A stretch of 64,000 bases of DNA. It comes from Chloroflexota bacterium (GTDB taxonomy: Bacteria; Chloroflexota; Dormibacteria; Dormibacterales; Dormibacteraceae). Position numbers and translations under genes: made by a program. The DNA lies in the NCBI GenBank assembly GCA_005880915.1, contig VBIW01000035.1, positions 353,728 to 417,727 on the forward strand, given 5' to 3'. Positions 16,792-25,531 of this stretch are shown here, in pieces. Each line of letters opens with the position of its first letter. Position 1 is the stretch's first letter. Under the pieces are notes generated by a model. The model was given only the letters and a program-made list of their open reading frames with translations. It did no database searches and was not told the DNA's origin.

Positions 16792-17784
16792 ATGCGCGCG
16801 ATCATCCGCAAGCTCGGCGTCTACCTCCTGGCCGCATGGGTCGCGGTCACAGTCAGCTTCCTGCTGCCGCGCGTGGTGCCCGGAAACCCAGTCGCCGGCG
16901 CCGTGGCGCGCGCATCGCAGTCAGGCAACTGCAACGAGCAATGCGTCCTCGCCATCGAGGAGCAGCTCGGCTACAACGTCCACACGCCCGTGTGGGACCA
17001 GTACGTGCAGTACCTCGGCAATCTGGCGCACGGCGATCTTGGGCACTCGTGGTCGGAGAACGCCCCCGTCGGCAGCCTGATCCTTTCCTTCTTGCCGTGG
17101 ACGCTCGTGCTGTTAGGGCTCGCAACGACGCTGAGCTTCCTGGCCGGCAGCGCCATCGGAACGCTCGTCGCATGGCGCCGCGGTTCGTCGGTGGAGCTGC
17201 TGCTGCCTGTCGCGACGTTTTTTCAATCGCTCCCTTACTTCTTTCTCGGGCTCGTGATCGTCCTGATCTTCGGACAGACCGGAACGATGCTCAGATGGGT
17301 TCCGAGTCTTTTCGGATACGACATCTTCGCGGTAACACCCGGTCCGAACCTTCCGTACATCCAGAGCGTTTTAAGCCACGCGATCCTTCCCGCGGCGACG
17401 GTGGTCCTTGCTTCCCTGGGCGGCTTCATCCTGGCCATCCGCAACCAGGTGATCACGACCATGGACGAGGACTTCGTCCTCGTGGCGCAGGCCAAGGGAC
17501 TGCGCACGCGCACGGTGGTCTGGTACGCCGTCCGCAACGCATTGCTGCCGGTCGTGGCCAACTTCACGATCGCGATCAGCCTGGTGGTCGGCGGTCAGAT
17601 CCTGGTCGAGATCGTGTTCAACTATCCAGGCATCGGGTTCCACCTCTTCGATGCGCTGGGCAAGCTCGACTACACCCTCGTCCAGGGCATCTTCGTGGTG
17701 ATCACCCTTGTCGTGCTGGCGGCGAACCTGCTGGCTGACGTCGTCTACGTCGCAATCGATCCGCGGGCGCGGCAGGCGGCATGA
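16792..17784 (+). CDS. Opp/Dpp-type ABC permease (DppB-like)
   Basis: First membrane subunit of an oligopeptide/oligosaccharide importer, 330 residues, six membrane spans. The N-terminal segment FLLPRVVPGNPV and the EAA loop (DEDFVLVAQAKGLRTRTVVWYAVRNA, shown by AQAKGLRTRTV) are characteristic. Many Opp-type systems carry oligosaccharides rather than peptides; the LacI regulator and glycosidases around it favour a sugar. ATG two bases after the lacI stop. Confidence 0.9.
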   Translation: MRAIIRKLGVYLLAAWVAVTVSFLLPRVVPGNPVAGAVARASQSGNCNEQCVLAIEEQLGYNVHTPVWDQYVQYLGNLAHGDLGHSWSENAPVGSLILSFLPWTLVLLGLATTLSFLAGSAIGTLVAWRRGSSVELLLPVATFFQSLPYFFLGLVIVLIFGQTGTMLRWVPSLFGYDIFAVTPGPNLPYIQSVLSHAILPAATVVLASLGGFILAIRNQVITTMDEDFVLVAQAKGLRTRTVVWYAVRNALLPVVANFTIAISLVVGGQILVEIVFNYPGIGFHLFDALGKLDYTLVQGIFVVITLVVLAANLLADVVYVAIDPRARQAA

Positions 17785-17788
17785 CGAC

Positions 17789-19969
17789 ATGACGATCGAC
17801 ACCACAGCCCTGGCCACGACCCCGCCTGCAGGTCCCGCCGCAGGTCCGGTGCTTGAACGCGGGCGCTTCCTTCGCCTGCCTCGGTCGCCGAAAGTCATAG
17901 CCGGGCTCTTCATCGTCGCGGTGTTCGGCCTGGTCGCAGTGATCGGGCGCTGGGTGGTTCCGTACTCGCCCAACGCGACGGACACGCAGAACTGGGTCCA
18001 GCACGTCCTCGTCCCCGGCACAGGTGGCGACTCAGGGTTTCCGGCCAGCTACTACCCGCTTCCGTATGGCCCGACGGCCGCGCACTGGCTCGGCACGACC
18101 GTTTTCGCCCAGGACGTGTGGTCCCAGCTGCTTGCTTCGACGCAGGCGACGATGTTCGTCGGGTTGCTCGCGGCGACGATCGCGACCGCTCTCTCCATCA
18201 TCTTCGGGGTGAGCGCCGGCTACATCGGCGGCGCCACTGACGAAGGCCTGTCGCTCATCGCCAACGTGTTCCTCGCAATCCCGGGCCTGCCTCTGTTGAT
18301 CGTGCTCGCCGACTACGTCCCATCCGCGGGCTCGAGCATCTTCCTGGTCGCGGCCATCATCGCCATCACGACCTGGGCTTATTCGGCACGCACACTTCGA
18401 GCTCAGACGCTCTCCCTGCGCAACCGTGACTTCGTCGAGGCCGCGAGGGTGAGTGGCGAAAGCAGGACGCGGATCATCCTCGCCGAGATACTGCCCAACC
18501 TCGTCCCGATCGTCGCGGCGTCGTTCCTGTTCACGACACTGGCCGCGATCTACGCCTACGTGGCGATCTCTTTCCTGGGTCTTGGCGGATCGCCGACCGG
18601 ATCCCCGGCCGGGCTATGGAACTGGGGCGAGATGCTGCGCGAGGGGTTCGCCAACAACGCGGTTCGAGGCGGCTGGTGGTGGTGGTGGGCGCCGCCCGGA
18701 ATCTGCGTCGCCCTGCTCGGCACCGGACTCGCGCTTCTCAATTTCGGAATCGACGAGTTCATCAACCCGCGCCTGCGCACAGCCGGACTCACCGCGCGCG
18801 CGGCGAAGAAGGCCGGGATCAGGCTCGGCTCGGCGGTCGGCATCACGCCGGTGGCGAGCGTCAGTCCGGTGGCGGTCCAGCCACCCGCCCGCGCGGCCGA
18901 CGCAGTGCTCGAGATTCACGGCCTTTCTGTCGACTACGGCTATGGAGCCGAGGCCGTCCATGCGGTCATGGACTGCGACCTGGTGCTACGCCGGGGTCGC
19001 GTGCTCGGATTGGCAGGCGAAAGCGGGAGCGGCAAAACCACCCTGGCTCTGGCCGCCATGCGCCTCTTGCGCCAGCCGGCGGTCATAACTTCGGGCCAGG
19101 TCCTCTTCCACTCCAGGCCGTTCACCGGCGAAGGGCCCAAGGGCACGATCGACCTGCTCGCGGCGGGGCTGAACCAGCTTCGCGAGGTGCGGTGGTCGGA
19201 GATTGCCGTCGTGCTTCAGAGCTCGCTCAACGCGCTGAACCCGGTCATCACAATCGGCGCTCAGTTCGACGACCTCCTGCGCGTGCATCGACCCAGGCTC
19301 TCCGCCTCGGATCGATGGGCAAGATCGGGCCAGCTGCTCGAGATGGTCGGAATGAACGCTGACCGGCTCCGCAGCTACCCCCACGAGCTGTCGGGCGGGA
19401 TGCGGCAGCGCGCCATGATCGCGATGGCGCTTGCCCTCGAGCCGCAGGTGATGATCCTGGACGAGCCGACCACCGCCCTCGATGTCGTGACCCAGCGCGA
19501 GATCCTCGAGGAGCTGATGGGCCTGCGTGACCGCCTCGGGTTCGCGGCGCTGTTCATCACGCACGACCTCTCGCTCCTCGTCGAGCTGGCCGACGACATC
19601 GCTGTGATGTACGCGGGACGGTTGATGGAGAGGGCGCCGGCCGCCGCACTCTTCCACGCGCCGCGCTTGCCGTACACGCATGGGCTTCTCAACTGCTTTC
19701 CTCCCATGCACGGCAAGCGCGTCCCGATGGAGGGGATCCCTGGGTCACCTCCCGACCTGCGGGATCTCCCCTCGGGATGCGCTTTTCACCCGCGCTGCCG
19801 TTGGGCGATGGACCGCTGCAAGCACGACGTGCCTCAGCTGGGGCCGCTGAACGGATCCGGCCGCGAGGTCGCTTGCTGGCTTCACCGAGACGGTGCTCAG
19901 GTTCCGCCCGAGCTGGCCCGGCCGGACCCGGGGCCGCGCCAGGCCGCCATGCAGGTGACCCGACAGTGA
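17789..19969 (+). CDS. Fused ABC permease and ATPase (DppC-DppD)
   Basis: A 726-residue fusion. Residues ~1-340 form a DppC-like permease with six spans and the EAA loop (RDFVEAARVSGESRTRIIL). A linker follows, then residues ~365-700 form a DppD-like ATPase with Walker A GESGSGKTT, signature LSGGMRQR, Walker B VMILDEPTTALD, and the cysteine-containing C-terminal signature GCAFHPRCRWAMDRC of the Opp subfamily. The start ATG 17789 is four bases past the previous stop; the track start at 17708 is inside dppB. Its stop overlaps the GTG of the next ATPase gene. Confidence 0.92.
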   Translation: MTIDTTALATTPPAGPAAGPVLERGRFLRLPRSPKVIAGLFIVAVFGLVAVIGRWVVPYSPNATDTQNWVQHVLVPGTGGDSGFPASYYPLPYGPTAAHWLGTTVFAQDVWSQLLASTQATMFVGLLAATIATALSIIFGVSAGYIGGATDEGLSLIANVFLAIPGLPLLIVLADYVPSAGSSIFLVAAIIAITTWAYSARTLRAQTLSLRNRDFVEAARVSGESRTRIILAEILPNLVPIVAASFLFTTLAAIYAYVAISFLGLGGSPTGSPAGLWNWGEMLREGFANNAVRGGWWWWWAPPGICVALLGTGLALLNFGIDEFINPRLRTAGLTARAAKKAGIRLGSAVGITPVASVSPVAVQPPARAADAVLEIHGLSVDYGYGAEAVHAVMDCDLVLRRGRVLGLAGESGSGKTTLALAAMRLLRQPAVITSGQVLFHSRPFTGEGPKGTIDLLAAGLNQLREVRWSEIAVVLQSSLNALNPVITIGAQFDDLLRVHRPRLSASDRWARSGQLLEMVGMNADRLRSYPHELSGGMRQRAMIAMALALEPQVMILDEPTTALDVVTQREILEELMGLRDRLGFAALFITHDLSLLVELADDIAVMYAGRLMERAPAAALFHAPRLPYTHGLLNCFPPMHGKRVPMEGIPGSPPDLRDLPSGCAFHPRCRWAMDRCKHDVPQLGPLNGSGREVACWLHRDGAQVPPELARPDPGPRQAAMQVTRQ

Positions 19970-21009
19970 ACGACGCGACGCCTGTGCTCGAGGGACGCAA
20001 TCTCACGAAGCACTTCTGGGTCAAGCAGGGCCGCGGGCCGTTTGCCCGTCGGGTGCCGGTCAACGCGGTCGACAACGTGTCGGTGCGCCTTGAAGGGGGC
20101 AAGGTCACCGCGCTGGTCGGCGAGAGTGGGGCAGGCAAGACGACGGTGGGGCGGCTCCTCGCCAAGATCATCAAACCCGACGCCGGCGCCATCCTCGTCG
20201 ACGGAAGACCAGCGCCTTCAGGCCGCCCACGCTCTTACGCGGCGACCGTCCAGATGGTGTTTCAGGATCCATTCGCGTCGCTCAACCCTGTGCACCGCAT
20301 CCGGCACCACATCGTTCGCCCTCTGCAGATTCATCATCTCGCCACCCGGGACGTGAATTCCGTAGTGGCCGGCCTTCTCGGCCGCGTCGCGCTGAAACCG
20401 GCGGCGCGGTTCGCGGCCAAGTTTCCGCACGAGCTTTCGGGCGGGCAGCGCCAGCGGGTTGCCATCGCCCGCGCGCTTGCGGTGCGGCCGCGCGTGCTCA
20501 TCGCCGATGAGCCGGTCTCCATGCTGGACGTCTCGATCCGGCTCGGAATCCTGAACCTGCTCGCCGATCTCCGGGACGAGGAGCGCCTCGCGATTCTCTA
20601 TGTCACCCACGACATCGCGTCCGCGCGGTACCTCGCCGACACGATCGCGGTCATGTACGCGGGACAGCTCGTCGAGGTCGCGCCGAGCGTCGAGCTGACC
20701 GACCACCCGGCCCACCCATACACGCAACTACTGCTCTCCGCTGCGCCCGATCCGGATCGGGCGCAGCCACCCGTCCTCGCCGGCAGCGGTGCTCCCCCGA
20801 GCCTGCTCGCGCCGCCGAGCGGGTGCCGATTCCACCCGCGCTGCCCGCACGCGATGGACGTGTGCTCGCGCAAGGCGCCGCCGAGCATCACGGTGGCGCC
20901 GGACCACATCGCAGCGTGCTGGCTGCACGTCGACCCGTCGGAGCGGCAAGCGAGCGAAAACGGAGCGATCGCGACTGGACCCCTGGAGAAAGCTGAAAGC
21001 AAGAGGTGA
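19966..21009 (+). CDS. Opp/Dpp-type ABC ATPase (DppF-like)
   Basis: Second ATPase subunit, 347 residues from GTG 19966 (GTGA overlap). Walker A GESGAGKTT, Q-loop MVFQDPFASLNP, signature LSGGQRQR, Walker B VLIADEPVSMLD, and the C-terminal Opp signature GCRFHPRCPHAMDVC. The longer track ORF from 19777 is an artefact of overlap with the fusion gene. It completes the transporter together with the fusion protein and the binding protein. Confidence 0.92.
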   Translation: MNDATPVLEGRNLTKHFWVKQGRGPFARRVPVNAVDNVSVRLEGGKVTALVGESGAGKTTVGRLLAKIIKPDAGAILVDGRPAPSGRPRSYAATVQMVFQDPFASLNPVHRIRHHIVRPLQIHHLATRDVNSVVAGLLGRVALKPAARFAAKFPHELSGGQRQRVAIARALAVRPRVLIADEPVSMLDVSIRLGILNLLADLRDEERLAILYVTHDIASARYLADTIAVMYAGQLVEVAPSVELTDHPAHPYTQLLLSAAPDPDRAQPPVLAGSGAPPSLLAPPSGCRFHPRCPHAMDVCSRKAPPSITVAPDHIAACWLHVDPSERQASENGAIATGPLEKAESKR

Positions 21010-21103
21010 GGATGGATGAATTTGCGTTTGGTGTTTCGTTCCCCGCCGTCGGGTGGCGAGAGAGTGTGGCGGCGTCCGTGTCCCGGTGTCCCCATCAACA
21101 GCC

Positions 21104-21121
21104 CACTGCGAAAGCGCAGTG
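21104..21121 (+). repeat. Intercistronic hairpin before the binding-protein gene
   Basis: CACTGCG and CGCAGTG form a perfect seven-base-pair stem around AAAG in the 133-base gap between the ATPase and the binding-protein gene. No T run follows, so a role in mRNA processing or stability is more likely than termination. Confidence 0.5.
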
Positions 21122-21142
21122 CGTCACGGAGGTGACAGACCT

Positions 21143-22918
21143 ATGAATTGGCGATCTTTGGCAAGTCTGCTTGGCGTGGCGGCCCTTGCGGTCGGCGCAT
21201 GCCAGCAGTCGAACAATTCGACAAGCCCGGGCGGCAAGCCGCTCATCGCTGAGCCGACCACAGGAGTCACGTTCTCGCAGGACTTCAACCCGTACGACTC
21301 GAACTCGGTCGCATCCAGCATGGGCACGCGCAGCATCGTCAACGAACCACTGGTCGAGTTCGACGAGCTCGACCCGACGGCGGCGGGCACCCACCCGTGG
21401 CTGGCGACGGCATTCCAGTTTGCCAACGGCGGCAAGGACATCCAGCTCACCATCCGTCAGAACGTGAAGTTCAACGACGGCTCGTCGTTCGGGCCTGCGG
21501 ACGTGGCCGCGACATATAAAGTGGTCGCGAATCCGAAAGCAAACGTCTTCGGCGTCCCCGACCAGGCTTCCGACCCGACGGTGTCCAACAACACCGTCAC
21601 GCTTCATTTCAAGACGCCGCAATACACCTCGCTCTTCACGATCCTCGGCAAGACCTATGTCCTGAAGGCGTCTGTGGCGACGCAGGTCGCTGCAAACCCG
21701 ACCATGGCGATCGCCAACCCAATCGGCACAGGCCCGTTCATGCTGGCGAGCTACTCGAGCTCGCTCATCAAGTGGAAGCCGAACCCGAACTACTGGGGCG
21801 GCACGCCGCCGGAGTCTGAGATCGACACCCCGGCCATCGCGACCAACGCTGCCGCGAGCGACGCGCTGGTCAGCGGCCAGCTCGATTGGGCCGGCAACGA
21901 CATCCCGAACGTCTACGAGAACTACGTCAACCTCAACCCTCAGACGAACCACGCGTGGTTCGCATCAGGCTCTACCGTCACGCTCTACTTCAACTTGAAC
22001 CCGGGCAACGGAGGGGCCACAGGTATCGGCGAGGCGGCGGTCCGAAAGGCCATCAGCTACGGCATCGACCGCAACGCCCTCGCGCTTCTTGGCGAGTCCG
22101 GATACGAGCGGGCGGCGAGCTCGTCGAGCGCGCTGATCCTGCCCAACCAGAAGGCCTTCCTGCCAAGTGACGGGAGCCTGGCCAACGACCTGTCGACGGC
22201 CGGCAACGCGCCAGACCCGGCGACGGCCACGGCCCAGAAGCTGCCCGCCGGCATGGACGTCTACGACATTCTCAAGAGCGGCGGCTGGACTCCTCCGGCC
22301 TCCTCGCACTTCGACAGCAGCACCGGCGTCTTCAAGTCCGGCGGCAACTGCGACGGCAGCAACACCGCCAACTGCTGGACGAAGGGCGGCCAGACCATCA
22401 AGTTCTCCGTCTACGACCCGGTTCCTTTCTCCGACTACTGGGAGAACGCAGCGCTCATCTCCCAGGAGCTCCAGCCGCTTGGCATGAACGTGACCACCAA
22501 GCCGGCGCAGGGCTACTCGGACTGGAACACCACTCTCACCTCGAACCCCGCTGGATGGCAGACGATGATCCACTGGGGCAACGGCGGCAGCATCCCGTAC
22601 ATCCAGTTCTATGACTGGTTCCAGGGCACCGCGGCCGGCCAGGTCGGCTACAAGAATGCCGACGCAACCGCAGCCCTCACCGCGTATGCGAGCACTGATC
22701 CCAACGACACCGCCTCGCTCTACCCGGTGGTTCAGAAGCTCGAGAAGATCATGTCGAGCGACGTTCCTTACGCTCCGCTTCTCTACGGGGCGGACTGGAA
22801 CGTGTACAGCAGCGCGAAGTACACGGGCTGGCCGAACCAATCCCACCCGTACATGAACCCCTCGCCCACCGACCCCCAGATGGCGTACATCCTCATGCAG
22901 CTGAAGCCCGTTTCCTAG
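21143..22918 (+). CDS. Solute-binding lipoprotein of the Opp/Dpp-type importer
   Basis: Extracytoplasmic SBP_bac_5 (cluster C) protein of 591 residues with a lipoprotein signal ending VGACQQ. The family pattern is clear: NEPLVEFDELDPT, the FNDGSSFGPADVAATYKVV segment, PIGTGPFMLASY, AVRKAISYGIDRNAL and the C-terminal VPYAPLLYGADWNVY. ATG 21143 follows a good ribosome-binding site (GGAGGTGA); the track ORF starts 90 bases too early. The ligand is inferred to be an oligosaccharide, because a LacI regulator precedes and glycosidases follow. Confidence 0.92.
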   Translation: MNWRSLASLLGVAALAVGACQQSNNSTSPGGKPLIAEPTTGVTFSQDFNPYDSNSVASSMGTRSIVNEPLVEFDELDPTAAGTHPWLATAFQFANGGKDIQLTIRQNVKFNDGSSFGPADVAATYKVVANPKANVFGVPDQASDPTVSNNTVTLHFKTPQYTSLFTILGKTYVLKASVATQVAANPTMAIANPIGTGPFMLASYSSSLIKWKPNPNYWGGTPPESEIDTPAIATNAAASDALVSGQLDWAGNDIPNVYENYVNLNPQTNHAWFASGSTVTLYFNLNPGNGGATGIGEAAVRKAISYGIDRNALALLGESGYERAASSSSALILPNQKAFLPSDGSLANDLSTAGNAPDPATATAQKLPAGMDVYDILKSGGWTPPASSHFDSSTGVFKSGGNCDGSNTANCWTKGGQTIKFSVYDPVPFSDYWENAALISQELQPLGMNVTTKPAQGYSDWNTTLTSNPAGWQTMIHWGNGGSIPYIQFYDWFQGTAAGQVGYKNADATAALTAYASTDPNDTASLYPVVQKLEKIMSSDVPYAPLLYGADWNVYSSAKYTGWPNQSHPYMNPSPTDPQMAYILMQLKPVS

Positions 22919-22942
22919 TACCCATTTGCCGAATCGCATCTT

Positions 22943-22969
22943 GTCCGGCCGGCATCTCGCCGGCCGGAC
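22943..22969 (+). repeat. Strong hairpin between binding-protein and glucosidase genes
   Basis: GTCCGGCCGGC and GCCGGCCGGAC form a perfect eleven-base-pair stem with loop ATCTC, 24 bases after the binding-protein stop. A C-rich rather than T-rich tail follows. It may protect or attenuate the upstream mRNA so that binding protein is made in excess over the downstream enzymes. Confidence 0.6.
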
Positions 22970-22999
22970 GCCCCCCACCCGCAATCGAGGAGATCTTTC

Positions 23000-25471
23000 A
23001 TGAGTAGCGCAACCGTCGGTCTTCCGAGCGACGAGGCGCGCTTGGTGGCGCGGCTCACGCTGGAGCAGAAGGTCCGCCTGCTCACGGGCGCGGATTCGTG
23101 GAAGCTCTACGGCGAGAGCGCAGTCGGACTTCGACCAATGGTCATGTCCGACGGACCCGCCGGTGTGCGCGGGACTCGTTTCGACGCCGCCAATCCATCG
23201 TCTTCCCTGCCGTGTCCGATCGCGCTTGGCGCGACCTGGGATGAAAAGCTCGTCGAGGAGCTCGCGACGGCGCTCGGCCGGGAGGCCCGCGCCAAGGGCG
23301 TCGACATTCTCCTTGGGCCGACCGTCAACATCGTGCGCACGCCGCTCAGCGGCCGCGGCTTCGAATGTTTCTCCGAGGACCCACTGCTCACCTCACGAAT
23401 CGCTGTCGCGTACGTGCACGGCGTGCAGAAGGCAGGGGTCGGTGCGACCGCCAAGCACTTCGTCGCCAACGACTCCGAGACCGAGCGCCACACGTACGAC
23501 GCACGTGTCACCGACCGCGTCCTGCGCGAGGTCTACCTCCCGCCATTCGAAGCTTGTGTCGCTGAAGGTGGCGCGTACCTGGTGATGGCCGCCTACAACT
23601 CCGTCAACGGCGCCACGATGACGGCCAACCCGTCATTGCTCCAGGACCTGCTCAAGGCGGAGTGGGGGTTTACCGGTCTTGTGGTCTCAGACTGGTCGGC
23701 GACCACATCGACCGTACCGAGCGCGCTGGCCGGCCTCGACCTCGTGATGCCGGGACCGGACGGACCTTGGGGAGAGCGGCTGCTGGACGCCGTTCGCGCC
23801 GGCAGGGTGCCGGAGGCGGCGATCGACGACAAGATCGCGCGGATCCTCGTCCTGGCTCGCCGCGTGGGCGCGCTGAACGGTCATGTCGACGGCAACGGCC
23901 CGGGCCCTGTTCCGGGCCAGAGCGTCGCGCTCATCGATCCTGCCCTGCTCAGCGAGGTGACGGCCCGGTCGTTCGTCCTCCTCAGCAACCCGCGCGGCTT
24001 GCTCCCGCTCGCCCCGGGCAGGGTCGATCGCGTCGCACTGATCGGTCCGAACGCGGTCGATCCGCAGACCCAGGGCGGAGGCAGCGTGCGCGTTCTGCCT
24101 GTCACGCGACCCCGGATCGCCGACGCGCTTCGCGATGCCCTTGACGCGCGAGTCAGTGTGCACCAGGGATGCGTGACCAGCGCCACGATTCCTTTGCCCC
24201 CCAGCGGGACGCTGCACGATCCGGTCACCGGAAAAGTGGGCGTCCGCGTCGAGGTGCGTGGACCCGACGGCGCCGTCCTGCACGACGCTCCCTTTCCGTC
24301 CACGGTCGTGACCTGGTGGGACGGCTTGCCTGAAGCCGTGCATCGGGCCGGCTCCGAGGTCACCCTTCGCGCCAACTACCGCCCGCAGACCGACGGGCCG
24401 CACGTGATCGGCGCCGCGGGCGTGGGCCGGATGCGGATTGTGGTCAATGGAACCGCGCTCGCGGAGGCCACGAGCCTGCCGCCCCGCGAGGTGGTCGAGG
24501 CGCTGTCGCGGCCGCCCGAGGTGCGCGTACCGGTGCAGATGGAGGCAGGCCGCGAGGTCGAGATTCGCCTCGATTACCGGCCGGACACTCGATTCGTGAC
24601 CATGCGGCTTGGCATCACGCCTCAGATCCACGACGAGCATCTGATCGAGCAGGCAGTCCAGGCCGCGGCTGCAGCCGAGGTTGCGGTAGTCGTCGTCGGG
24701 TCCGCGGACGGAACCGAAAGCGAGGGCTACGACCGCAAGACCCTGGCCCTGCCTGGCAAGCAGGACGAGCTGGTCAGGCGCGTCGCCGCGGCCAACCCCA
24801 ACACGGTCGTGGTGGTCAACTCGGGCACGCCCGTGCTCATGCCCTGGGCCGATGATGTCGCGGCGATCCTGCAGGTGTGGTTTCCGGGCCAGGCTTTCGG
24901 CGAGGCGCTGGCCGACGTGCTGACCGGCGCAGCCGAGCCGGGGGGACGGCTGCCCGTGTCCATCCCGAAGGCCGAGGTGGACTCTCCGGTCCTCGACGCC
25001 GAGCCCGAGGCGGGCAAGCTGGTTTACACCGAAGGACTCCTGGTCGGATACCGCGGATACGACCGGAGCGGCACGGACCCGCTCTTCGCCTTCGGCCACG
25101 GCCTCGGCTATACCGAATGGGAGTACGAGTCGATAGAGGTTGCGGCGAGCTCGATCGGAAGCGGCGATGACCTCGACCTGGTGGTGAAGCTCCGCAACCG
25201 CGGGGCCCGCGCCGGCCGCGAGGTCGTGCAGGTCTATCTCGAGGGACCGGACGATGACCCGAGCCGCCCGGTCCGCATCCTCGCCGGCTTCGCGAACGTC
25301 GGCGCCGAGCCGGGGGCCCAGGTCACGGCGCGGCTTTCGATTCCATCGCGCGCGTTTGCGCGCTACGACGAGGGCCTGGTTCGGTGGGAAGCGAGGCCAG
25401 GCGCGTACACGATTCGCGCCGGGCGGTCGTCCCGCGACCTCAGAGTTTCGGCCGAGGTGGTGATGCGATGA
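23000..25471 (+). CDS. Beta-glucosidase, glycoside hydrolase family 3 with PA14-like insert
   Basis: An 823-residue GH3 enzyme without signal peptide, therefore intracellular. The N-terminal barrel carries SDGPAGVRG, KHFVANDSE and VVSDWSATTS with nucleophile Asp231. Residues ~395-545 form an inserted PA14-like carbohydrate-binding domain. The C-terminal alpha/beta domain (VVVGSADGTESEGYDR) and a fibronectin-III-like end (AGREVVQVYLEGP) complete the BglX-like order. GAGGAGATC precedes the ATG. It would hydrolyse beta-linked oligosaccharides brought in by the adjacent importer. Confidence 0.92.
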   Translation: MSSATVGLPSDEARLVARLTLEQKVRLLTGADSWKLYGESAVGLRPMVMSDGPAGVRGTRFDAANPSSSLPCPIALGATWDEKLVEELATALGREARAKGVDILLGPTVNIVRTPLSGRGFECFSEDPLLTSRIAVAYVHGVQKAGVGATAKHFVANDSETERHTYDARVTDRVLREVYLPPFEACVAEGGAYLVMAAYNSVNGATMTANPSLLQDLLKAEWGFTGLVVSDWSATTSTVPSALAGLDLVMPGPDGPWGERLLDAVRAGRVPEAAIDDKIARILVLARRVGALNGHVDGNGPGPVPGQSVALIDPALLSEVTARSFVLLSNPRGLLPLAPGRVDRVALIGPNAVDPQTQGGGSVRVLPVTRPRIADALRDALDARVSVHQGCVTSATIPLPPSGTLHDPVTGKVGVRVEVRGPDGAVLHDAPFPSTVVTWWDGLPEAVHRAGSEVTLRANYRPQTDGPHVIGAAGVGRMRIVVNGTALAEATSLPPREVVEALSRPPEVRVPVQMEAGREVEIRLDYRPDTRFVTMRLGITPQIHDEHLIEQAVQAAAAAEVAVVVVGSADGTESEGYDRKTLALPGKQDELVRRVAAANPNTVVVVNSGTPVLMPWADDVAAILQVWFPGQAFGEALADVLTGAAEPGGRLPVSIPKAEVDSPVLDAEPEAGKLVYTEGLLVGYRGYDRSGTDPLFAFGHGLGYTEWEYESIEVAASSIGSGDDLDLVVKLRNRGARAGREVVQVYLEGPDDDPSRPVRILAGFANVGAEPGAQVTARLSIPSRAFARYDEGLVRWEARPGAYTIRAGRSSRDLRVSAEVVMR

Positions 25472-25531
25472 CCTAGACAGCGACACGCTTGGGGCTTGCG
25501 GTGGAACGTTTTTTGCGGAGGGAACGAAAGG

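Noticed and set aside
21053-21142. Extended N-terminus of the Opp binding protein
   Set aside because: A good ribosome-binding site and lipoprotein signal place the start at 21143.
24180-24620. Possible frameshift or foreign insertion inside the GH3 gene
   Set aside because: The frame is continuous and the segment fits the PA14-like insert found in many GH3 enzymes.
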